Shown: piece by piece, positions 23,332 to 32,003 of the stretch | Layout of the letters: each line of letters opens with the position of its first letter | Numbering within the stretch: position 1 is the first letter of the stretch | Notes under the pieces: generated by a model | Seen by the model: only the letters and a program-made list of their open reading frames with translations | What the model was told of the DNA's origin: nothing | The model's database searches: none | Made by a program: the position numbers and the translations under genes | Assembly (NCBI GenBank): GCA_031260185.1 | Contig: JAIRKI010000080.1 | Span: forward strand, 1-32,556 | Reading direction: 5' to 3' | DNA: 32,556 nucleotides | Source of the DNA: Synergistaceae bacterium | Lineage (GTDB): Bacteria > Synergistota > Synergistia > Synergistales > Synergistaceae

Positions 23332-24933
23332 TTACAGGCATCGGCCGCGCTTTTTCCTCAACAGCGCCAAACCGCCCAAGACCAACGGCAGAAGCCCAAG
23401 ACCAAAACCGGCCGCGCAACCGCCGCCCGCATTATCATTTTCAGTATTATCATTTTCAGTAAAAGGCAAAACAAGAGCAACTATGGTACCATTCTCCTTA
23501 TGCAGGTCAAATCTTCCGTTATCTTCAATATACAGTATCAGCTTCTTCATTTCCATTGCGCCTGTTACTCCGGTGAGCGGTGTATCTCGCGGGTAAATCT
23601 CGCCGGCCCTGCTTACTATGGCAAAATCTCCGTCTTTTGGCGTTTGGGCGGGATTTGCGAAATTTGTCATCCTCTCGATATCTCCGGCGCTTTTACCGAA
23701 AATTCCGAGAAGCCTCACATCGCCTACAGTTTTCGCGGTCGGAGGAAAATCATCATCAGTTACTTGTATTGGTATTGGTATTAGCCCAAGCAGTTGGTCT
23801 GTCCCATCGGAAATTTTTGAAAGCGGGAATGTTTTGCCGGGAGAAATATAAATATAAGAGTAAACGGGGTTCTTCGCAATGATAGAATCAAGTACATCTT
23901 TTTTCAATTTCAAGGAGAAGGCGTCGTCCTCACTCGATTCAAAATCATCAAACCCAAGATCCGTGTATTGCAACGCGACATTTACTTTTGCCCTCTCCGC
24001 CGGATAATCTAAAGCTGAATTTAAATTAATTATTCCTTCACTTGGCGTGTTTGTAAATTGCACTCTCGCGCCCTCATCTATTATCAATTTACCGCCCGGT
24101 TCTATTTTAAATTGCCCATTTATTATTAAAGGCTCCATTCTTTCATCGACGACAGTCGGAACAGGGACGACAGTCGGGTTAACAGGGATGACAGGGATGA
24201 CAGTCAGAATAGCGCCGTTTCTAACTACCCAGCTCGAGTCCTCAGAAGACACTATGACATTCGATCTGGTATCAATTGTTACGTTTCCATACACGAGTCC
24301 TCTGAAGCGGTTTTTATCATCAAACGGTTGATTGGAGGGATCGTCTTTTGAGTCACTCAAACCGACACCGGCGGCCGCGGTAACTGTGCCGACGATAGTT
24401 CTTACATCACCCGACAGTTGTATTTCTCTGCTGACGGTTTCATTATGTATGGCGCGTCCGTTTGAGGCGATAACGCTGCCGCCGTTTATAATTATGTCGC
24501 CGCCGCCTTCACTGGTGATAACAGCTTTTTGCCCTCTCGGGCCGGAGACAGATCTTACAATTCCATCATTGATAATTATGTCAAAACTCGCGCGTGATGT
24601 GAGAACTCCATCCCCTCCTGTAACGGACCCGTCATTAAGGATGAATTTATTGTTCCCCTCTTTATTATCCAAAATTATCAAATCGTCTATATTCGCTCCG
24701 TAAACCGTTGCTTGCCAGTTTATTTCAACGTTCTTAAAGTAATTTAAAAAGGCGTTTATAATTATCTTAGATTCACCGTTTACTTCCCCTTTAACTGTCA
24801 CCTCATCATCACTCACAGAATAGATCAGGCCGCCGGAAAAATCAGAATCAGCCCAAGCGCGCCGAGCGGTTCCCAAAGTAAGCGTCATAACCGTCACAAT
24901 TACCGCCAACACACTGACTCTCGATTTTTTCAT
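23332..24933 (-). CDS. secreted protein with Synerg-CTERM sorting tail
   Basis: 533-residue exported protein. A signal peptide (about 1-28, hydrophobic VLAVIVTVMTLTLG, cleavage near ARRAWA) is followed by a Gly/Asn/Ile-rich region that reads like a parallel beta-helix (DIIINGGSVIASNGRAIHNE-type repeats, residues ~75-300). A Pro/Val spacer (VIPVIPVNPTVVPVPTVV, about 245-262) is present. The C-terminus has GGGCAAGFGLG, a hydrophobic helix and RKKRGR, the Synerg-CTERM layout thought to direct surface sorting. Function is unknown; adhesin or surface polymer are possibilities. A well-formed promoter lies 125 bases upstream, and the gene seems to stand alone. Confidence 0.85.
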   Translation of the reverse strand: MKKSRVSVLAVIVTVMTLTLGTARRAWADSDFSGGLIYSVSDDEVTVKGEVNGESKIIINAFLNYFKNVEINWQATVYGANIDDLIILDNKEGNNKFILNDGSVTGGDGVLTSRASFDIIINDGIVRSVSGPRGQKAVITSEGGGDIIINGGSVIASNGRAIHNETVSREIQLSGDVRTIVGTVTAAAGVGLSDSKDDPSNQPFDDKNRFRGLVYGNVTIDTRSNVIVSSEDSSWVVRNGAILTVIPVIPVNPTVVPVPTVVDERMEPLIINGQFKIEPGGKLIIDEGARVQFTNTPSEGIINLNSALDYPAERAKVNVALQYTDLGFDDFESSEDDAFSLKLKKDVLDSIIAKNPVYSYIYISPGKTFPLSKISDGTDQLLGLIPIPIQVTDDDFPPTAKTVGDVRLLGIFGKSAGDIERMTNFANPAQTPKDGDFAIVSRAGEIYPRDTPLTGVTGAMEMKKLILYIEDNGRFDLHKENGTIVALVLPFTENDNTENDNAGGGCAAGFGLGLLPLVLGGLALLRKKRGRCL

Positions 24934-25360
24934 CTCTTTATAACCCTCTCTTCATTAATTTATTTGATTCAAAGAACCCGGCTCCCATGCCACTCAGGAA
25001 AATCTCGCGCCGGAAACAAAGACTTTGCCGTCATAAAATCCCTTCCCGATTGACTCAATTATATACCCCTGATTGTCAGGATTCAAGACCGGACATAATT
25101 GCCGGGCATGCGATAAAATCGCGGGTAAAAATAAGGATCAGGCGGCAGAGGAAGAGACACAGAGGCCAATGACGATTTAACCGTATTTGAGATTTTATTT
25201 TTTCGTTAGTTCTGGAGTATATTGATAAAGGAACCTTGAGAATTATTGAGAGCGGAGACCGGATTCGCAATACCGAAACCCGTCTGGAAAAGGTTTTTAG
25301 AGGTTTCCCATGGAACGAGCGGCGGCGCAAACATTACGCATTACACGAATACGGCGTCTC
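24934..25360. other. intergenic region, no gene
   Basis: Contains the promoter described at 25058-25086 and the AT-rich leader of the Synerg-CTERM gene. About 270 bases beyond that have only short overlapping frames without family features. A GGTTTTTAGAGGTTTCCC segment at 25291-25308 resembles the AACCTCTAAAAAT motif at 3463-3475 in reverse; this may be a dispersed repeat end. No RNA gene was recognised. Confidence 0.5.
25058..25086 (-). promoter_or_regulatory. sigma-70-like promoter of the Synerg-CTERM gene
   Basis: On the minus strand TTGAAT (25081-25086) is followed after exactly 17 bases by TATAAT (25058-25063). The -10 matches consensus and the -35 matches four of six positions. It points towards the start codon at 24933 and implies a ~115-base leader. 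Confidence 0.65.
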
Positions 25361-26098
25361 CTACCATGTTCTTGGGACGAAGCCCTCCGGGATGTCGATC
25401 TTCACCGTGTCGCCGGTCTGCGTGATGACGTATATGCCCGCCTCGATGGCGGCCTTTTTGACGGAGTCGGTCATGATGGCTCCCGCGAGAGCGCCGTGGA
25501 TTTTCCGCCTGTCGTTTTTCTTGTCTTTGTTGAGACGAAGTATCCGCAAACGCCGCAAGTGGTCTTTTACGTCCTTATTTGACGGCTTCGACTTCACCTC
25601 CACGCCGACGATAGATTCCCCATTTTCCAGGATGATGTCGAACTCCGCGATTTTTTGCCCGCTTTTATCGTCGTAAATGACCCGGCGCAGTCCGGAAATT
25701 TCATCGAAGTGAAAGCCGAGGGCGTTGAATTTCTTTACGATATTGGGCGCGACCAAATGTTCGGCCAATTCTCCGAAACGATTGCCCAACTTCCCAAGCT
25801 GCTCGTCGGTTTTCTTCATCTTACGATCGGTCTCTTTCATTTGCCGGGCAGTTTCTTTTATCTGTCTGTCAGTTTCTTTTATCTGCCGGGCAACATCCTG
25901 TATCACTCTGTCGGTCTCTTTCATACGCCGGTCGGTCTCTTCTTTCGATTCCCGTATCTTCCGAGCGGTTTCCTGTATCACCCGGTCGGTCTCTTCTTTC
26001 GATTCCCGCATACGCCGGTCCGATTCCCGGAACATCGCCCATACTTTCTCGAACGTCAAGCCCATTTCCGGTTCGCGCGTTTCCGCTTGCGTCGTCAT
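25361..26098 (-). CDS. coiled-coil / PD-(D/E)XK-like protein (DUF3782-like)
   Basis: 245-residue protein in two parts. Residues ~26-98 are a charged coiled coil built from near-identical seven-residue units (KETDRQI, KETARQM, KETDRVI). Residues ~105-245 resemble the DUF3782-type restriction-endonuclease-like domain found in cyanobacteria, spirochaetes and Synergistota. AEFDIIL (Asp154) and VGVEVKSK (Glu167-x-Lys169) would be the D-ExK metal site. The domain suggests DNA cleavage, but no partner or target is known; many such proteins occur singly in multiple copies. The ATG at 26098 is chosen because GGGAGG lies nine bases upstream; the 32 open codons before it are unlike the family. Confidence 0.75.
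   Translation of the reverse strand: MTTQAETREPEMGLTFEKVWAMFRESDRRMRESKEETDRVIQETARKIRESKEETDRRMKETDRVIQDVARQIKETDRQIKETARQMKETDRKMKKTDEQLGKLGNRFGELAEHLVAPNIVKKFNALGFHFDEISGLRRVIYDDKSGQKIAEFDIILENGESIVGVEVKSKPSNKDVKDHLRRLRILRLNKDKKNDRRKIHGALAGAIMTDSVKKAAIEAGIYVITQTGDTVKIDIPEGFVPRTW
25805..26023 (-). repeat. 21-base coding tandem repeats (seven-residue units)
   Basis: About ten degenerate 21-base units encode heptads such as KETDRxI/V and SKEETDR. Neighbouring units share long identical stretches (for instance GTTTCTTTTATCTG on the plus strand), which suggests recent expansion. Copy number probably varies between strains without breaking the frame. Confidence 0.7.
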
Positions 26099-26190
26099 CG
26101 CGTTTTGCCTCCCACTCCGAAAAATTTTCGCCTTTATTCTACCACCGTGCCGGGACAAACGCCAACGTAGGGACGCGCGCGTTTCGTAAT

Positions 26191-27315
26191 TCAATAATCG
26201 GCCGCCGCTTCTTCGAAATCCTCTTCTTCAAGCGCGCCGTCCTTCAGTTGAGACGCGACAAATTTGAACGTGTCCGTCAGGTCGGCGAACGCGGAAACCA
26301 CGTCCGGGTCGAAGTGTATGCCGGACTGAGAGACGATGAAATCCGTCGCTTCCCCGCCGCTCATGGCTTTTTTGTACGGACGGGCCGAGATCAGGGCGTC
26401 GTACACGTCGGCTATTGCCGTCAATCTCCCCGAAATCGGTATCTCGTCTCCCTTCAGCCCTCTCGGATAACCCTGGCCGTTCCATTTCTCGTGATGCGAC
26501 CACGCTATCTCGTCGGCGAGGACGAGGAAGCTGTTGTTCGGCAACCGCCTCGTGAGACGGCGCAATATATTGTGCCCGTAAATCGTGTGTTTTTTCATCT
26601 CCTCGAATTCCCCGGGCGTCAGCTTCGCCGGCTTGAGCAGTATATTGTCGGGGACGCCGACTTTGCCGATATCGTGAAGGGTGGCGGCCTTGCCCAACTC
26701 GTCCCGCTCCGGCGGCGCGAGATAATCGCGGAACCTGGGATGCGAAGCCAGCCGCTTCGCGAGAAGATGAACGTAAAGCCGGGTGCGCCGCACATGGCCG
26801 CCCGTCTCCTGATCCCGCGTCTCGGCGAGGCTCGCCATCGCCTCTATTATCACGTTCTGCGTCATCGAGAGTTCCCGCGTGCGCTCCCTGACCTTCACCT
26901 CGAGCGTCTCGTTCTGCCGTTTCAGGGCTTTTCTCGCGTCGAGCAGCGAAAGATGAACGCCGAGCCTTGCCCTGACTTCCAATACGGCGAAGGGCTTTGC
27001 CATGTAATCGACTGCCCCGAGCTCGAAACCGCGGGCCTTGTCGTTGATGTCGGTCATGGCCGTGAGGAATATTATCGGTATGTCCGCCGTCGCGGGATTC
27101 GACTTCAGCTCCGCGCACACTTCGTAGCCGCTCATGCCGGGCATGACGACGTCCAGCAGGATTATATCGGGGAAGTTAGTTTTCACCTGAGCCAGGGCGG
27201 ACTCCCCGTCGAGCGCGGTGAAGAGGTCGTAGCGGTCGCCGAGCGCGTCGACAAGTATATCTATGTTGATGTCGGTGTCGTCGACGATCAGAACTTTGCT
27301 TTTTTGCGCGCTCAT
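26191..27315 (-). CDS. response regulator with HD-GYP domain (c-di-GMP phosphodiesterase)
   Basis: 374-residue two-domain regulator. The receiver domain (5-122) has phospho-acceptor Asp55 in IILLDVVMPG and Lys108 in MAKPFA. A helical linker (about 125-155) leads to an HD-GYP domain (155-345) with HDIGKVG (214-220), SHHEKWNG (273-280) and GYP (282-284), then IADVYDAL. The residues needed for metal binding and c-di-GMP hydrolysis are present. The ATG overlaps the stop of the upstream RNA methyltransferase gene (ATGA), so it is coupled to uvrA and the methyltransferase. No histidine kinase is nearby on this strand. An in-frame upstream extension to 27504 is antisense-like, overlaps that gene and is rejected. 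Confidence 0.93.
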   Translation of the reverse strand: MSAQKSKVLIVDDTDINIDILVDALGDRYDLFTALDGESALAQVKTNFPDIILLDVVMPGMSGYEVCAELKSNPATADIPIIFLTAMTDINDKARGFELGAVDYMAKPFAVLEVRARLGVHLSLLDARKALKRQNETLEVKVRERTRELSMTQNVIIEAMASLAETRDQETGGHVRRTRLYVHLLAKRLASHPRFRDYLAPPERDELGKAATLHDIGKVGVPDNILLKPAKLTPGEFEEMKKHTIYGHNILRRLTRRLPNNSFLVLADEIAWSHHEKWNGQGYPRGLKGDEIPISGRLTAIADVYDALISARPYKKAMSGGEATDFIVSQSGIHFDPDVVSAFADLTDTFKFVASQLKDGALEEEDFEEAAADY

Positions 27316-28112
27316 CGTTTTTTTCGCTCCGTGCTTTTGAAATTCCCGTTTGCCCGCGCCCATTCGAACATGCACACGGACGCCGCCACCGAGGCGTTGA
27401 GACTTCCTCCTTCGCCCTTCATCGGCACCCTCAGCGACTCGTCGCAGCTCGCGCCGGCGGCGCGGGACATGCCGGAACCTTCGCCGCCGACCACGAATAC
27501 GCATCTCGCCGGGAGAGGGGAATCGTAAATCGTGCCGGGCGCTTCCTCGTCGAGCCCTATCGTCCAGAAGCCCGCCTTCTGGGCTTCGTTAATCGCGTTG
27601 GCGACGTTGCCGAGCGAAGCCAGCGGAAACCTCAGGGAAGCCCCCGCGCTCGTCTTCGCCACCGTCCCGGTGGGCAACGCTCCCCTGCGCGACGGAAACG
27701 CCGCGAACAGCGCGCCCGCGGCTTCGGCGCTTCGAATGATCGCCCCCATGTTGCGCGGGTCCTCGATATGATCCATTATTACCGCCATCGCCGGTTCGGG
27801 GGGACGCGGAACGATTTCCAGCGCTTCGCCGAAATCCGTCACATCCACGGGAGACACCGCGGCGGCGACCCCCTGGTGATTTTCCCCGCCGGTCACGGCG
27901 GACATCGCCTCAAGCCCGACAAACGTGAACGGAATCCCCGCGTCCGAACAGAGCTTCGTTATTTTCCCGACCCAAAACCCCCGCGTCGTTTTCGATATGA
28001 ACACTTTCAAACAGCGCGACGGATTTTTCGATAACAAGAACAATACGGGATTTCTTCCCCAGCAATAATTTTCGGGGGATTTACCGTGCCGCTCTTTGAG
28101 ATGTCGTTTCAT
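27312..28112 (-). CDS. rlmB: SpoU/TrmH-family RNA 2'-O-methyltransferase (RlmB-like)
   Basis: 266-residue SPOUT methyltransferase. An N-terminal L30e-like substrate-binding domain (about 15-90; YCWGRNPVLFLL, then GGENHQGVAAAV) precedes the trefoil-knot catalytic domain. Motif 1 is DHIEDPRNMGAIIRSAEAAG, motif 2 VFVVGGEGSGMSRAAG, and motif 3 GGSLNASVAASVCMFEW, the SAM-binding loop. The layout fits RlmB, which methylates 23S rRNA at G2251, but related TrmH-type enzymes are similar, so the exact target is uncertain. The start overlaps the uvrA stop by four bases, and the stop overlaps the HD-GYP gene by four. Confidence 0.88.
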   Translation of the reverse strand: MKRHLKERHGKSPENYCWGRNPVLFLLSKNPSRCLKVFISKTTRGFWVGKITKLCSDAGIPFTFVGLEAMSAVTGGENHQGVAAAVSPVDVTDFGEALEIVPRPPEPAMAVIMDHIEDPRNMGAIIRSAEAAGALFAAFPSRRGALPTGTVAKTSAGASLRFPLASLGNVANAINEAQKAGFWTIGLDEEAPGTIYDSPLPARCVFVVGGEGSGMSRAAGASCDESLRVPMKGEGGSLNASVAASVCMFEWARANGNFKSTERKKR

Positions 28113-30946
28113 TTCCGTTTTTCGCGTTTCAATTCTTTCATGTAGTCCCTCAGATAAGCCCCCGTGTATCCGGCTTTGCGCTTCGCCACTTCTTCGGGCG
28201 TGCCGGCGGCCACCACCCTGCCGCCCCGCTCGCCGCCCTCGGGCCCCAAATCTATGAGATAGTCGGATGAGAGCAGAACGTCCAGATTATGCTCTATCAA
28301 AAATACCGAGTTGCCCTGATCCACCAGTTTGTGCAGCAGTAAAAGCAAATTTTTGACGTCCGTGTAATGCAATCCAGTGGTGGGCTCGTCGAGAAGGTAC
28401 ATCGCGCCGCCCCTGAAACGCTTTCCCAGTTCCGTCGCCAATTTCACCCGCTGCGCCTCGCCGCCCGACAGCGTAGTGGCGGACTGTCCCAGTTTTATAT
28501 AGCCCAATCCCGCCTCTTTTATCACCGACAGGCGGGAAGCTATTCTCGGTATGCCGCTGAAATGTTCGATGGCTTCCTCCACGCTGAGATTCAGGATGTC
28601 GGCTATCGACATGCCCTTGAACGTCACTTCGAGCGTCTCCCTATTATATCTCTTGCCGCGGCAAATGTCGCAGTTGACGTAGACGTCCGGGAGAAACAGC
28701 ATCGAAACCTTCGTCACGCCGTCACCGCCGCAGGCCTCGCATCTGCCGCCTTTGACGTTGAAGCTGAAGCGTCCCGGGCGGTATCCCCGCAGTTTCGACT
28801 CCGTCAGGGAGGCGAAAAATTCCCTTATCGGCGTGAAAACGCCCGTATATGTGGCGGGGTTTGAGCGCGGCGTGCGGCCTATCGGGCTCTGATCCACCAG
28901 CGCCACGTTGCGCAGTCCTTCCGTTCCCGATATCGAGGCGAACTTTCCCGGCCTGTCGCGGTATTCGGGATCGAGTTTCATCCTGAGCCCCTTGTACAAT
29001 ATCTCGTACAGGAAAGTGCTCTTGCCAGAGCCAGAAAGTCCGCACATCGAGACCAAAACGCCTTTGGGAACCGATATGTCGGCGTTTTTGAGATTGTTCT
29101 CGCGGCACCCCGACACCTCTATCCATCCGGCGGGTTCGCGCCTCCCGCCCGGCGTCTTCACAATCCCCGTCACCTCTCCGCGCAAAAACGCGCCCGACAT
29201 GGAATCCGAAGCCTCTATGCCGTTCGGTTCGCCCTGTATCACGATGTTCCCGCCGCTCTCTCCGGCGCCGGGGCCGAGTTCCAGCACGTAATCGGCGGCT
29301 TTCAGCGTGTCCCTGTCGTGCTCGACCACGATCACCGTGTTCCCCGCGTCCTTTATGGCTTTAAAGGTATCGAGAAGCCTGTCGGTATCCCGCGGGTGAA
29401 GGCCGATCGTGGGTTCATCCAGCACGTAGAGCACGCCTGTGAGTTTGGAGCCTATCTGGGTGGCGAGGCGTATTCTCTGGCTCTCCCCGCCCGAAAGGGT
29501 GTCGGCGCGCCGCGCGAGCGCGAGGTATCCGGCCCCGACATCGATCAGGAACGCGAGGCGTTTTCGCACCTCGGTCAGGGCGAGCCCCACTATTTTATGC
29601 TGGCTTTCCGTGAGCGTCAGGGATTGGAGCGCGGGGGCCAGTTGCTCCACCGGCAGTTCCGTAAGTTCCGCTATATTGTAGCCTCCCAGCCTGACGGCAA
29701 GAGGCTCCGGTTTCAGCCTGCGGCCGCCGCAGGTCTTGCATACGTCGGCCACACGGTAGCGCGACATGTCCTCGCGCCAGATATCGGACTCGGTCTCCCC
29801 GAAACGGCGGGTGAGCCATGGAATCAGACCCTCGTAGTGCCCCTGATATTCGCTGTCCCCGTATCTGCTCTCGAAAATCAGGGTTATTTTTTCGTCCGAG
29901 CCGTACAGCATCACGCGTTTGGCTTCCTCGGGCAGCGAGTCGAACGGCACGGAGATGTCCCAGCCGCGGCGCTCCGCTATCATGGCCGCGCGCTCGACCA
30001 TGTATTTCATCGTCTTCCACGGGATGAACGCCCCGTCGAGTATGGACAGGTTTCCGGCGACGGCGAGTTCCGGCGAGAAACGCTCGTGAAAGCCCAGCCC
30101 CGAACATTCGGGGCACGCGCCCGAAGGATTGTTGAACGAAAACAGCCGCGGCTCTATCTCAGGGAGGCTGATCTGACAATCGGGGCAGACGTATTTTTCG
30201 GTCAGTTCCAAATTTTTTCCGTCGGAGACCAGCAGCACGAAACCATCGGACAGTTTCAGGGCCGTCTCGACGGCCTCGGTGACGCGCTCCCTGTTGTCCT
30301 CCCTCACCTTCAGGCGATCGATCACCGCCTCGATGGAGTGGCGTTTTTTCCTGTCGAGCGGCACGTCCTCCTCCAGCCAGCAAGTCGCCCCGTCCACGCG
30401 CGCCCTCATGTAGCCCTGCGATTTTAATTGGGAGAGAAGATTGCGGTACTCCCCTTTTTTCCCCCTGACGAGCGGCGACAATATTTCGAGCGGAGCGCCA
30501 GCGTAACCGCCGTATATCATATCGACGATTTCGTCGAGGCTGTACTTGAGGACGGGTTTGCCGCACGAAGGGCAGTGCGGCGTTCCCGCCCTCGCGTACA
30601 AAAGCCGCAGGTAGTCGTATATCTCGGTCACCGTGCCCACGGTGGACCGCGGGTTGTGGCTCGTCCCCTTCTGTTCTATCGATATGGCGGGCGACAGGCC
30701 CGAGATATCGTCGACTTCCGGCTTGTCCTGCACGCCCAGAAACTGCCGCGCGTAAGACGACAGCGACTCGACGTAACGCCGCTGGCCTTCGGCGTATATC
30801 GTGTCGAACGCGAGCGACGATTTGCCTGAACCCGAAGGCCCTGTCAGCAGCACGATTTTATTTTTTGGCAGATCTACGTCTATATTTTTTAAATTGTGCT
30901 GACGGGCGCCTCTTATTTTTATCCACTGATGATCCGCTGTGTCCAT
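28109..30946 (-). CDS. uvrA: excinuclease ABC subunit A
   Basis: 945-residue damage-sensing ATPase of nucleotide excision repair, with two ABC ATPase modules and zinc sites. Features are Walker A1 [14 protein letters not shown] (about 35-48), CPSCGKP and CPDC...CPEC zinc-binding pairs, signature 1 [12 protein letters not shown], Walker A2 [21 protein letters not shown]...[10 protein letters not shown] zinc site, signature 2 [15 protein letters not shown], and [10 protein letters not shown]. Length and order are standard. The ATG at 30946 has GAGGGG eight bases upstream. It starts an operon with the RNA methyltransferase and the HD-GYP regulator. Its usual partner uvrB is reduced here to the UVR-domain scrap immediately upstream. 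Confidence 0.97.
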   Translation of the reverse strand: MDTADHQWIKIRGARQHNLKNIDVDLPKNKIVLLTGPSGSGKSSLAFDTIYAEGQRRYVESLSSYARQFLGVQDKPEVDDISGLSPAISIEQKGTSHNPRSTVGTVTEIYDYLRLLYARAGTPHCPSCGKPVLKYSLDEIVDMIYGGYAGAPLEILSPLVRGKKGEYRNLLSQLKSQGYMRARVDGATCWLEEDVPLDRKKRHSIEAVIDRLKVREDNRERVTEAVETALKLSDGFVLLVSDGKNLELTEKYVCPDCQISLPEIEPRLFSFNNPSGACPECSGLGFHERFSPELAVAGNLSILDGAFIPWKTMKYMVERAAMIAERRGWDISVPFDSLPEEAKRVMLYGSDEKITLIFESRYGDSEYQGHYEGLIPWLTRRFGETESDIWREDMSRYRVADVCKTCGGRRLKPEPLAVRLGGYNIAELTELPVEQLAPALQSLTLTESQHKIVGLALTEVRKRLAFLIDVGAGYLALARRADTLSGGESQRIRLATQIGSKLTGVLYVLDEPTIGLHPRDTDRLLDTFKAIKDAGNTVIVVEHDRDTLKAADYVLELGPGAGESGGNIVIQGEPNGIEASDSMSGAFLRGEVTGIVKTPGGRREPAGWIEVSGCRENNLKNADISVPKGVLVSMCGLSGSGKSTFLYEILYKGLRMKLDPEYRDRPGKFASISGTEGLRNVALVDQSPIGRTPRSNPATYTGVFTPIREFFASLTESKLRGYRPGRFSFNVKGGRCEACGGDGVTKVSMLFLPDVYVNCDICRGKRYNRETLEVTFKGMSIADILNLSVEEAIEHFSGIPRIASRLSVIKEAGLGYIKLGQSATTLSGGEAQRVKLATELGKRFRGGAMYLLDEPTTGLHYTDVKNLLLLLHKLVDQGNSVFLIEHNLDVLLSSDYLIDLGPEGGERGGRVVAAGTPEEVAKRKAGYTGAYLRDYMKELKREKRK

Positions 30947-31112
30947 TGACCTGACCCCTCAATCCGTTGATCGTGTCCCTCAGTTCCGCGGCAAGCTCAA
31001 AATCGAGACACTTGACCGCCTCCCGCATCCGGCGCTCCAGGTCGCGGACGTTCCGCCGGCCCGCCTCGGAGGCCGATTCTCCGTCGGCTGCCTCGTCGAC
31101 AAATAATTTCAC
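30858..31112 (-). CDS. orphan UVR-domain peptide, possible uvrB 3' remnant
   Basis: An 84-residue frame starting at GTG 31112. Residues ~22-52 ([20 protein letters not shown] and following [11 protein letters not shown]) match the UVR motif found at the C-terminus of UvrB, where it contacts UvrC and UvrA. The rest of UvrB is absent: a stop codon lies four codons upstream. The last 29 codons overlap uvrA in another frame (89-base overlap) and look non-homologous, so the natural end may have been frameshifted. It could be a leftover of a deleted uvrB or a small stand-alone UVR protein. A -10 element ends eight bases before the GTG, so any translation would be nearly leaderless. Confidence 0.5.
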   Translation of the reverse strand: MKLFVDEAADGESASEAGRRNVRDLERRMREAVKCLDFELAAELRDTINGLRGQVNGHSGSSVDKNKRRPSAQFKKYRRRSAKK

Positions 31113-31120
31113 AATTAGTG

Positions 31121-31126
31121 ATTATA
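31121..31126 (-). promoter_or_regulatory. -10 element upstream of the uvrA operon
   Basis: A perfect TATAAT on the minus strand in an AT-rich gap, with no clear -35 at 17 bases. The predicted transcript start falls at about the GTG of the UVR peptide, giving uvrA a leader of roughly 165 bases. Confidence 0.45.
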
Positions 31127-31215
31127 CTATTTCACGTGGCTAAATGGGGGAAATTTTTGGGAAGGCGCGAGGTCTTGTCAGAAGATAATTATGTGATGGG
31201 AGGACGGCGGTTATC

Positions 31216-31579
31216 ATGATGTGTCGTGATCTGCTGAGCAAATTTTCACCGGACGAGCTGTGGTATTATCTTTCAATGCGCCACGGGTTTCAAAACAAAC
31301 CAATTAAAGCCCGGCCGGTGACCTTTGTAAGGTCTCTACGTATCCGGGCTTCAAAACAAACCAATTAAAACCCGTGAATTGCGCGAGCCGTATGGGGCGG
31401 CACGGGATGAGTTGCTCGCTCTTGAGCTTAATCAGGGCGAAACGCGCGGAGAATTGTCTTGCGACTTCTGCGCGAATAAAACCGACGAGCGGGACGATAC
31501 GCTTTTTGACGTGTCGTTGAAAGAACCCGAAGAAACTTATGCCATCGATTTTATATCGTGGGCACGACTTAAAGTTTGA
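31216..31579 (+). pseudogene. small conserved gene split by a 61 bp insertion
   Basis: The frame opening at ATG 31216 (GGGAGGA upstream) reads MMCRDLLSKFSPDELWYYLS, then MRHGFQNKPIK, and then runs out of frame at a direct repeat. Exactly 61 bases later the same peptide GFQNKPIK type (GLQNKPIK) resumes in another frame and continues TRELREPYGAARDELLALEL to FISWARLKV and a stop at 31577-31579. Removing 61 bases restores one uninterrupted protein of about 100 residues, so the insertion broke the gene. The acidic/aromatic C-terminal part (DFISWARL) resembles small uncharacterised proteins ending in a SWxxLxxMEV segment. The 3' end may also be truncated, since it meets the secreted-protein gene tail to tail with an 11-base overlap. 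Confidence 0.65.
31284..31374. repeat. 30 bp direct repeat flanking a hairpin
   Basis: CGGGYTTCAAAACAAACCAATTAAARCCCG occurs at 31284-31313 and 31345-31374 with two differences (Y and R positions; given here as two halves CGGGYTTCAAAACAAACC and AATTAAARCCCG). The 31 bases between contain GACCTT-TGT-AAGGTC. The inner ends of the repeats (AAGCCCGG and CCGGGCTT) pair with each other, enclosing that hairpin. Confidence 0.75.
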
Positions 31580-32003
31580 CGTCGATTATGGCCGTAACTC
31601 CAACCCCCTGGACCCGCCTGAACTGCTTGATCGGATTTTCGGAGTCTATGGGGATGAGGGCGCGGGCGCGGACTTTCTGGAAATCACCCTCCAACTGCGC
31701 AACGGCCATCGTCTGATCCACCGCGCTCTTTGTCGTGCCTCCGACCTGCGCCGCGCCGATGTGGGTTCCGCTGCCGATTGACACTATGGGCACGACCTTC
31801 GTATAACCATCGAACTTCGCGTTATTGTTGAACGTGATCGTGTTGATGAAGTCGTTGAGCTGAGGCCCCAGCGCTTTCACGACCATTCCGCCGCCGAGTA
31901 TAATGGCCCCGTCCTTCAAGACGTCCATCACGTCTATGGCGAACGCGAGATGGACGGAGAACGCGAGTATCACAGCAATCAGCACCACTAAGAGCTTTTT
32001 CAC
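31569..32003 (-). CDS. small secreted protein of unknown function
   Basis: 144-residue exported protein. A signal peptide (MKKLLVVLIAVILAFSVHLA, cleavage near AFA) is followed by a segment rich in small residues (KDGAIILGGGMVVKALGPQ). A predicted beta-rich domain then follows, with GYTKVVPIVSIGSGTHIGAA, RARALIPIDS and VTAIIDVKL. No family was recognised. The GTG at 32003 is chosen because GGAAGG lies nine bases upstream; a second GTG at 32012 abuts that site. Codon use and the signal peptide support a real gene. It converges on the broken gene at 31216-31579 and overlaps it by 11 bases. Periplasmic or surface location is inferred. Confidence 0.8.
   Translation of the reverse strand: MKKLLVVLIAVILAFSVHLAFAIDVMDVLKDGAIILGGGMVVKALGPQLNDFINTITFNNNAKFDGYTKVVPIVSIGSGTHIGAAQVGGTTKSAVDQTMAVAQLEGDFQKVRARALIPIDSENPIKQFRRVQGVGVTAIIDVKL

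Noticed and set aside
27316-27504. N-terminal extension of the HD-GYP regulator
   Set aside because: It is Arg-rich, overlaps the RNA methyltransferase gene and lies before the natural receiver-domain start MSAQKSKVLIVDD.
29318-30427. Long plus-strand open frame antisense to uvrA
   Set aside because: Shadow of the uvrA coding frame; no ribosome-binding site or motifs.
31284-31374. Two-repeat CRISPR array (30 bp repeats, 31 bp spacer)
   Set aside because: Only two repeats, no cas genes or leader, and the repeat encodes the same peptide in both flanking reading frames, so it is duplicated coding sequence.
31539-31781. Plus-strand frame reading on from the broken gene
   Set aside because: It runs antisense to the secreted-protein gene, which has a signal peptide and ribosome-binding site.
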